From an uncultured Acidimicrobiaceae bacterium (GTDB taxonomy: Bacteria; Actinomycetota; Acidimicrobiia; Acidimicrobiales; RAAP-2): DNA of 64,000 nt. Within the stretch, counting starts at the first letter, position 1, and each line of letters starts with the position of its first letter. Positions 58,729 to 64,000 of this stretch are shown piece by piece. The position numbers and the translations under genes are program-made. The notes under the pieces are model-generated. The model had not been told where the DNA came from. It did no database searches and saw only the letters and a program-made list of their open reading frames with translations. The DNA is taken from NCBI GenBank assembly GCA_903873395.1, contig CAIQOJ010000054.1, forward strand, positions 62,001 through 126,000, written 5' to 3'.

Positions 58729-58896
58729 TCAGGATTGACTGGCCAGCACCAGATAGACGTTGTCGTCGACGGCGAACGAGTGGACCACCGTGAATCCCAG
58801 CGCTGCTTGAGCGTCAAGTTCCTCAGCCAGTTCCGTGCGCCGATCGGCAACGACGAGCCGTCCCCCGTGCACCCTCAAGATTTTGTGTGTGGTCAC
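58729..58896 (-). CDS. Small protein, DUF4177-like
   Basis: 55 residues from GTG 58896. A very strong Shine-Dalgarno (GGAGGGG) sits 4 nt upstream, inside the end of the PIG-L gene whose stop is one base before. Sequence THKILRVHGGRLVVADRRTELAEELDAQAALGFTVVHSFAVDDNVYLVLA has the short strand-helix-strand pattern of DUF4177-type proteins. It was hidden in a longer track ORF. Function unknown; coupled translation with the deacetylase suggests a shared role. Confidence 0.7.
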   Translation of the reverse strand: MTTHKILRVHGGRLVVADRRTELAEELDAQAALGFTVVHSFAVDDNVYLVLASQS

Positions 58897-58897
58897 C

Positions 58898-59764
58898 TCA
58901 CCCCTCCTTGCTGGCACCGCCGGCCAGCGTTCCATCCGCATCGACCAGCAGGCCGGCCTCACGATGGCCATCTCCCAGTCCGACAGGTTCGGGGCGGATC
59001 CGGATGAACCATTCCTGACCCCACACGTGGGAGAACATCTCCTCTGGCATGGCCAGGAAGAAACTCTCCTCAGCAATCTGGCTGGCATGGGCCGCCATGG
59101 CGTCACGCTTTGCCGTGATCCAAGGACGCACATCAACCTCCGTGGTGATGCGTTCGCCTGGCTCCCCCATCGTCTCGGTGCCTTCGAGTTCGTCCTCAGA
59201 AGGTGCCCAGCCCGACTCGGACTCGTCGGCTGCCGCGGCCAACTCAGCAGCCTGCGTGCGTAGGGCTCGCATGAAGTCACGGTCCATGGTGGTCAAATAG
59301 ACGATTCGTGTGCCCGCCAACTCGGCGGCCCGCATGCCGGTCACGTGGACCTGCACGTGGTCCGGATGGCCGTAGCCTCCATGCTCGTCATAGACGACGA
59401 GGACGTCAGCCGACTCCTCGGTGAGCATCCCGGCCAATCGGCTACTGGCTTCGTCGACATCTGCAGTGGCGAAACAGCCGAGGCGGGAGGCCGAGTCTTC
59501 ACCTTCCATGCCGGAGTCTTCGTAGCCCAAGAACTCGAGCCGGTGGACCCCAAGCAAGCGAGCGGCTTCGGCCAGCTCCGTAGAGCGCCGATCCCCTAGT
59601 CGTTCGCCCTCGGCCAAGAAGCCTTCAGGAACCTCGCCCAACTCTCCACGAGTGGCCGTCACCAGCACCACACGGTGGCCCGCTGCGGACAGTCCGGCCA
59701 TGGTGCCTCCGGTGGCGATGGCTTCGTCGTCCGGGTGTGCATGAAAGAAGACAACGGTCGACAT
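58898..59764 (-). CDS. PIG-L/LmbE-family deacetylase (MshB/Mca-like)
   Basis: 288 residues from ATG 59764. Zinc-binding start VVFFHAHPDDEAIATGG (HPDD near residue 10), VLVTATRGELGE, LEFLGYEDSGM, and the second zinc site YDEHGGYGHPDHVQVH (HPDH near residue 135). Enzymes of this family remove N-acetyl groups from GlcNAc-containing substrates, including MshB of mycothiol synthesis and Mca, the mycothiol S-conjugate amidase. The C-terminal half (VDVRPWITAKRDAMAAHASQI) is Mca-like, but assignment between these is not possible by eye. Confidence 0.85.
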   Translation of the reverse strand: MSTVVFFHAHPDDEAIATGGTMAGLSAAGHRVVLVTATRGELGEVPEGFLAEGERLGDRRSTELAEAARLLGVHRLEFLGYEDSGMEGEDSASRLGCFATADVDEASSRLAGMLTEESADVLVVYDEHGGYGHPDHVQVHVTGMRAAELAGTRIVYLTTMDRDFMRALRTQAAELAAAADESESGWAPSEDELEGTETMGEPGERITTEVDVRPWITAKRDAMAAHASQIAEESFFLAMPEEMFSHVWGQEWFIRIRPEPVGLGDGHREAGLLVDADGTLAGGASKEG

Positions 59765-59876
59765 GCTGCGCACCCTACCCGGCTGGTTGCGACCTCCCCC
59801 ACCACTGACCTCGATCGGACCTCCAACGGTGGACTGTGAACATCACACGTAGGTCGCGAACATCCGGCCACCGGCC

Positions 59877-60254
59877 TCACGAAGGGCGGCGGCGCACCTT
59901 GGGCGGCACGGGATCACCCGGGAGGAGTGACAACTGAGGGGCTTCGGCCAGGGAGGGAACCTCGATGCCACTGCCCGAGCGGCTTGTGCCGCGACGCTTG
60001 GCTGTGACCGGGAAGATGCGATCCGGTTCGAAGGAGCGAATCGACCGGTCCCCCGGCTTTCCCCCTACCACCTCGATCGATTCCGTTCCGTTGTTTGTGT
60101 TGCGCACATGGGCACGGAACTCCCAGGTGGCCCCCCGTAGTGACAGCCCACCGACCACGACAGGGTCGCCAGCTTGCAGACCGTTCCAGGTCGCTGATCG
60201 CACCAGATGAGCCGCAGCTCCGAGTGCCGCCCGGCGGGTGGCAGCCGATGGCAC
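59877..60254 (-). CDS. Hypothetical protein
   Basis: 125 residues from GTG 60254, 5 nt after the DedA stop; the track ORF starts far inside DedA. Sequence SAATRRAALGAAAHLVRSATWNGLQAGDPVVVGG...WEFRAHVRNTNNGTESIEVVGGKPGDRSIRSFEPDRIFP is well-formed, with a beta-rich middle and a Pro/Arg/Ser-rich disordered C-terminus. I do not recognise a family. Spacing makes it likely cotranscribed with dedA. Confidence 0.6.
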   Translation of the reverse strand: MPSAATRRAALGAAAHLVRSATWNGLQAGDPVVVGGLSLRGATWEFRAHVRNTNNGTESIEVVGGKPGDRSIRSFEPDRIFPVTAKRRGTSRSGSGIEVPSLAEAPQLSLLPGDPVPPKVRRRPS

Positions 60255-60259
60255 CTTGG

Positions 60260-60907
60260 TCAGTGCTGACTCCCCGAGGCGGCCCGCTCCTCCCGCATGG
60301 TCTTCACGCGGTGGAAGATCAGGACGGCGACAAGGACGACGAACAGAACAGCAGCGGCGTAGCCGGCGTAGCTGAACTTCTTCTCCACGGTGCTCCATGT
60401 GCTTCCCAGCGAATAGCCCAGGCTGGCCAATGCCGTGGTCCAGAGCGCACAACCGATCACCGTGAAGACCAAGAACTTACCCATGGCCATCTCGCCTAGG
60501 CCTGCGGCGAACGACACGAAGGACCGAACCAAGGGAATGAAGCGACCGAACAGCACCAGAGGCTCGCCGTGCTTGGCGAACCAGGATTCGGCCCTGTCGA
60601 GGTCCTTGTGGGTCAAGAGCACGTACTTTCCGAACCGGTCGACCAGCGGTCGTCCGCCGTACATTCCGATCAGGTAGCCCACGAATGACCCGAGCACCTC
60701 GCCAAGCGTGGCCAGCACGATCACCAGGACCAATGAGAGTTGATAGTGACCCTGAGATGCATCGTTGGCCACTTTGAGGACTTCACCCGAGGCCAGTGCT
60801 CCACCACCCAAGATCGCCACCTCGGAACCTGCCGGAATCCCCATAGAGGAGATGAAACTCAGACCGAACACGGCTAGGTAGCCATAGGTGAAGAGGATGT
60901 TGTCCAT
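60260..60907 (-). CDS. DedA family (VTT/SNARE-associated) membrane protein
   Basis: 215 residues with about five hydrophobic helices. DedA hallmarks: FISSMGIPAGSEVAILGGGAL, LGEVLGSFVGYLIGMYGGRPLVDRFGKYVLL, the amphipathic FAKHGEPLVLFGRFIPLVRSFVSFAAGLGEMAM loop with conserved F.RF.P..R, and a final TM. Family members flip or transport polyprenyl-phosphate or phospholipids across the inner membrane. Confidence 0.9.
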   Translation of the reverse strand: MDNILFTYGYLAVFGLSFISSMGIPAGSEVAILGGGALASGEVLKVANDASQGHYQLSLVLVIVLATLGEVLGSFVGYLIGMYGGRPLVDRFGKYVLLTHKDLDRAESWFAKHGEPLVLFGRFIPLVRSFVSFAAGLGEMAMGKFLVFTVIGCALWTTALASLGYSLGSTWSTVEKKFSYAGYAAAVLFVVLVAVLIFHRVKTMREERAASGSQH

Positions 60908-61019
60908 CCCGATGTTCTAGTCGGTCACGTCGTGACCCTCGTGCATTCGCCCGGCAGACAAACGACCTCAGCCTGGTTGCCGGGATGATCCCGTGCATTC
61001 GGGCGATTAACCTCCGGCC

Positions 61020-61925
61020 GTGCCTGCAGGATCCCCTCCCGACGTCGAGCCACTGTGCTTCGTCTCCCGAGAAGACGGCATCGACATCGCTGCCTACGAC
61101 TTCGGTGGTGCTGGACCTGATCTGGTCCTGGTGCATGCCACCGGGTTCTGTGCCGGGGTGTTGGCCCCCCTGGCGTCGGAACTCGGCAACTCCTTTCGCT
61201 GCTGGGCCATCGACCTACGGGCACACGGTCGGTCGGGGCGTCGAGCCGACGGCGACCTGGCGTGGTCCTACTTCGCCGACGACATTCTCGCCGTATGTGA
61301 TGCACTGGAACTCGACCGGCCCGCTGCGTTCGGTCACTCGTGCGGAGGCGCATCCTTGCTCCTGGCCGAACAAGCCCGACCAGGTTCCTTCACCAGCCTC
61401 TATACCTTCGAACCGGTCGTCGTTCCTGAGTGGGTCCTCCCGCCTGGCTTCACCGAAGTGCCGTTGGCTATCGGTGCTCGCCGACGGCGCGAGACGTTTC
61501 CTTCGCGTGATGATGCCTTCGTCAACTTCGCATCCAAGCCGCCCTTCGGCGACCTCGACCCTGACGCCCTCCGGCGCTACGTCGACGATGGCTTCGCCCT
61601 CGTGCCCGACGACGAGGGAGGCGATGGCGCCACAATTCGGCTCCGCTGTCTTCGCCTCGACGAAGCAGAGGTCTACGTCGAAGGGACACGCCACACGGCG
61701 TTCGCTCACCTCGGCGAGGTGCAGATTCCTGTGACCCTTGCCTTCGGCTCGTCCACCGATGCCTTCGGTCGGCCCATCATGGAGGCAGATGCCGCGCCCT
61801 TACCTGACGCGCACGTCGTCGAACTGGCTGGTTTGGGACACTTCGGTCCGTTGCAACGGCCATCTCAGGTGGCTGCCTCGGTCATTGACGCACTGGGGCG
61901 CCAGGAGGCCACACCCGGGTCCTAG
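61020..61925 (+). CDS. Alpha/beta-fold hydrolase
   Basis: 301 residues from a GTG. HATGFCAGV oxyanion loop, WAIDLRAHGRSGRR, nucleophile elbow GHSCGG near residue 118 and a His in GLGHFGPLQ, with an Asp around the FGSSTDAFG region. Soluble, no signal peptide; epoxide-hydrolase/haloalkane-type or esterase-like core. It precedes the RecB-like nuclease by 9 nt, so the two are probably cotranscribed. Confidence 0.85.
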   Translation: MPAGSPPDVEPLCFVSREDGIDIAAYDFGGAGPDLVLVHATGFCAGVLAPLASELGNSFRCWAIDLRAHGRSGRRADGDLAWSYFADDILAVCDALELDRPAAFGHSCGGASLLLAEQARPGSFTSLYTFEPVVVPEWVLPPGFTEVPLAIGARRRRETFPSRDDAFVNFASKPPFGDLDPDALRRYVDDGFALVPDDEGGDGATIRLRCLRLDEAEVYVEGTRHTAFAHLGEVQIPVTLAFGSSTDAFGRPIMEADAAPLPDAHVVELAGLGHFGPLQRPSQVAASVIDALGRQEATPGS

Positions 61926-61934
61926 GCTGACCCC

Positions 61935-62783
61935 GTGCCCTTCGACCTCCCTCGATCGCTGTCGCCGTCCAAGGTCTCGTCCTTCCGGTCATGCCCACTG
62001 GCGTTCCGGTTCACCGCCATCGAGCACCTTCCTGATCCCTCCACCTCAGCAACAGTGAAGGGCACCTTGGTCCACACCGCTCTCGAGGGCCTGTTCTGGA
62101 ACCACGATCGTGGCCAGCGCTCGGCCGCCGCGGGCGCTAGCGAGCTTGCTCACGCCTGGGACGACCTCCAGGACCATCCGGACTTCCTCTCCCTTGAGTT
62201 GTCCTCTGAGGCCGCAGCGTCCATGCGCGCCGAAGCCGAGGTGCTCGTCGCCAACTACTTCCGCCTCGAGGATCCAGACCAGATCGACCCGGTGGGTGTC
62301 GAGGTCACACTCGATGCGCTGATCGGCGGCGTGCGGCTCCGCGGCATCATCGACCGGCTCGATCGCACGAGCGATGGTGAGCTCATCGTCATCGATTACA
62401 AGACGGGACGCGCTCCATCCCCCAAGTACGAACAGAACCACATGGCCGGCGTGCAGCTCTATGCCTTGCTCTGCCAAGAGGTGCTGGGCCAACGTCCAGC
62501 TGAGGTGAAACTGCTCCATCTGAAGGAGCCGACCGTGATCACCGCTGCACCCAGCGAACAGGGTCTCCGTGGTCAGCGAACCAAGACGGTAGCCGTGTGG
62601 GATGCCATCGATCGGGCCTGCCGATCCGAGGATTTCCGACCCAAGACCGGGCCTCTGTGCAACTGGTGCAACTTCCAGGCCTTCTGCCCCGCGTACGGCG
62701 GCGATCCCAATCAGGCTGCGGTGGTCTTGGGCGAAAACGATCGGAGCGAGAAAGACCCCGGTGAAAAGGAGATGGTGGGATGA
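61935..62783 (+). CDS. RecB-family PD-(D/E)XK nuclease with Fe-S cysteines
   Basis: 282 residues from a GTG. SPSKVSSFRSCPLAFRF supplies a first cysteine, GTLVHTALEGLF the His of the nuclease core, GIIDRLDRTSDGELIVIDYKTG the catalytic Asp...DYK motif, AGVQLYALLC the QxxxY motif, and CNWCNFQAFCP the last three cysteines of an iron-sulfur cluster as in AddB/Cas4-like and actinobacterial RecB-like proteins. DNA end or flap processing is likely; it is not part of a CRISPR locus here. Confidence 0.9.
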   Translation: MPFDLPRSLSPSKVSSFRSCPLAFRFTAIEHLPDPSTSATVKGTLVHTALEGLFWNHDRGQRSAAAGASELAHAWDDLQDHPDFLSLELSSEAAASMRAEAEVLVANYFRLEDPDQIDPVGVEVTLDALIGGVRLRGIIDRLDRTSDGELIVIDYKTGRAPSPKYEQNHMAGVQLYALLCQEVLGQRPAEVKLLHLKEPTVITAAPSEQGLRGQRTKTVAVWDAIDRACRSEDFRPKTGPLCNWCNFQAFCPAYGGDPNQAAVVLGENDRSEKDPGEKEMVG

Positions 62784-63328
62784 GCAACTCCAGTGGACCC
62801 ATGGAGGTCGTCAGGAGTATCGATGGTGCTGTCGATCGGCTGTTTGAGCCGTTGCGAGGCCATCCGGCGGCAGACAGTGCCGCACGGGCCATCAGCGTTC
62901 TCGGTGATCACGGCTATGTCTGGACGGGCGTGGCCATGTGGCGGGGCCGGCGATCGGGCCGGGCGCGCCGAGATGCCGTGCGGGCTCTAGGCGTGGCCGG
63001 GTTCTCCTCACTGGCTGTAAACACGGTGATCAAGCGCACCGTCGGCCGACCTCGTCCCGACACGACCGATCTGGCGCTGTCAGACACGGGAGTGCCGATC
63101 CGGCGTCCCACCTCGTCCAGTTTCCCTAGCGGCCACACCCTTGCCGCCTTCTGCTCTGCTGCCGTACTCAGTCGACCCGGGCACCGTGGCGCCAATGCGA
63201 GCCTCTACGCCATGGCCGCACTTATCGGCGCCAGTCGGATCCACCTTCGCGACCATCACGCTTCAGACGTGGCTGGTGGCATGGTGATCGGCACCGCTCT
63301 GGGCATTGTGGTCCGCACGTTGCGCTGA
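62780..63328 (+). CDS. PAP2-superfamily phosphatase
   Basis: 182 residues, starting at ATG 62780 which overlaps the nuclease stop (ATGA). The three PAP2 motifs are present: KRTVGRPRP (KxxxxxxRP), SFPSGHT, and SRIHLRDHHASDV (SRxxxxxHxxxD). Three or so hydrophobic segments. Probably a membrane lipid or undecaprenyl-pyrophosphate phosphatase. Confidence 0.9.
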   Translation: MSNSSGPMEVVRSIDGAVDRLFEPLRGHPAADSAARAISVLGDHGYVWTGVAMWRGRRSGRARRDAVRALGVAGFSSLAVNTVIKRTVGRPRPDTTDLALSDTGVPIRRPTSSSFPSGHTLAAFCSAAVLSRPGHRGANASLYAMAALIGASRIHLRDHHASDVAGGMVIGTALGIVVRTLR

Positions 63329-63362
63329 CTGGAAGCCGGCCCACCGAGGGCTCGTCACGGTC

Positions 63363-63413
63363 GGCTCGTCACGCCAGGCGGCTCGTCACGCCAGGCGGCT
63401 CGTCACGGCAGGC
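63363..63413. repeat. Tandem array, 17-bp unit GGCTCGTCACGCCAGGC, 3 copies
   Basis: Two perfect copies, a third with one change, and a truncated copy just upstream (63349-63362). In the gap after the PAP2 gene. Confidence 0.95.
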
Positions 63414-63480
63414 GGCACACCGGCATGAACTGTCCGGGCTTTACGGGAATGCTCAGGACCCCTGCGGGGTTGTTGCCACC

Positions 63481-64000
63481 ATGAGTGCACCGACCAAATT
63501 CGCCGTGACCTGGGACTATCGCTGCCCCTTCGCCCGCAATGGCCACGAACATCTTCTGGACGGGTTGGCTGCTGGAGCGCCGTGGGAGATCACGTTCATT
63601 CCCTTCTTCCTCAACCAGGGGATGGGAACCGACGGGCGCAACACCTGGGACGACCCCAGTCACCAGGCCGATTTGTTGGCCCTTGCTGCGGCCATCGCCG
63701 TCCGAGATCGCTTTAGTGATCACTTCCTCGACGTACACCGGACGTTCTTCGCAGCGCGCCATGCCGAGGGAGCCGATCTTCGGGACCGTGACGTTGTTGC
63801 CACACTCCTCACCCGTGCCGGGGTCGATGCCCATGCCGTGCTCGCCGAGGTTGACGCAGGCTGGCCCGCTGAGGTCATCCGCACCGAGCATGAGCGGTGT
63901 GTTGCCGAGCTCGAAGTCTTCGGCGTCCCTACGTTCGTCGTCGATGACGATGCCGTGTTCGCCCGTCTCATGACCAGGCCCGACGGTGACGGAGATATGG
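63481..64000 (+). CDS. DsbA/FrnE-like thioredoxin-fold protein (3' end outside window)
   Basis: Open from ATG 63481 to the window edge, 173 residues visible; not in the ORF track. VTWDYRCPFARNGHEHLLDGL is the thioredoxin-fold start with a single CPFA-type active-site Cys, then PFFLNQGMGTDGRNTWDDP, FLDVHRTFFAARHAEGADLRD and VFGVPTFVVDDDAVFARL (cis-Pro). This is the layout of 2-hydroxychromene-2-carboxylate isomerase/FrnE-like proteins; members may be glutathione-linked (kappa GST). Function not fixed. Confidence 0.8.
   Translation, partial: MSAPTKFAVTWDYRCPFARNGHEHLLDGLAAGAPWEITFIPFFLNQGMGTDGRNTWDDPSHQADLLALAAAIAVRDRFSDHFLDVHRTFFAARHAEGADLRDRDVVATLLTRAGVDAHAVLAEVDAGWPAEVIRTEHERCVAELEVFGVPTFVVDDDAVFARLMTRPDGDGDM

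Noticed and set aside
61935-62783. Cas4 candidate
   Set aside because: RecB/Cas4-like motifs and Fe-S cysteines are present, but there is no CRISPR array or other cas gene; a general RecB-type nuclease is the simpler call.

Overview
The window reads as the chromosome of a high-GC actinobacterium, most likely from the class Acidimicrobiia or a close relative. The basis is a Mycobacterium-like gene order (mec-cysO-cysM, MBL hydrolase, rph, rdgB), many GTG starts and ATGA/GTGA overlaps, an F420-type LLM oxidoreductase, a mycobacterial Php-like lactonase, and two proteins built from 42-residue GYWLVxxDGGIFSFG repeats that I associate with Acidimicrobiia. The placement is inference. No insertion sequence, phage gene, integrase or CRISPR array was seen, so this looks like ordinary chromosome with accessory modules.

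Layout. 1-6.7 kb is housekeeping: a partial enoyl-CoA hydratase, a methyltransferase, rdgB, rph, an MBL hydrolase, the protein-thiocarboxylate cysteine pathway (cysM, cysO, mec), then smpB and the tmRNA gene with a strong terminator. 7-13 kb holds a beta-propeller protein, a GH84 hexosaminidase, and a divergent arsenic locus (arsR; arsI-aqpS-arsC). 12.2-14.6 kb pairs an M15-like peptidase with an AsnB-type amidotransferase. 14.7-25 kb contains a sulfatase, an MFS transporter, several alpha/beta hydrolases (one a tandem fusion), a methyltransferase, a secreted repeat protein and a secreted lipase. 25.2-31 kb holds a LuxR regulator with a pseudo-receiver and a co-oriented catabolic-looking set (Php lactonase, DUF1330-like, SDR, LLM, DUF2855).

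31.4-36.6 kb is the most striking module: an EgtA/GshA-type glutamate-cysteine ligase overlapping a GST-like gene, convergent with an overlapping trio GST, GST, gshB. Together these encode glutathione synthesis and use in a lineage normally associated with mycothiol. 36.8-49.6 kb carries a DHA2 MFS transporter, a secreted S15-like hydrolase, an SDR, a secreted repeat-NlpC/P60 protein, a GGDEF-EAL protein, a quinone-oxidoreductase-like gene with a GNAT, a mycothiol-type DinB/MDMPI protein, a PHM-type copper monooxygenase with all six copper ligands, and a lipoprotein. 49.6-64 kb holds a RumA-like RNA methyltransferase, a nitroreductase, tRNA-Gly(UCC), a repeat-expanded HicA-like/repressor-like protein, ExoD, an HD-GYP protein, an MFS transporter, a degenerate GGDEF protein, a PIG-L deacetylase with a 55-residue companion, DedA, an alpha/beta hydrolase, a RecB-type nuclease, a PAP2 phosphatase and a partial DsbA/FrnE protein.

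A feature that recurs across the window is the short tandem array: 2-4 copies of a 7-19 bp unit, a different sequence each time, in gaps between genes or running over stop codons. At least thirteen are listed. All calls come from reading the sequence and supplied ORFs; no database search was run.
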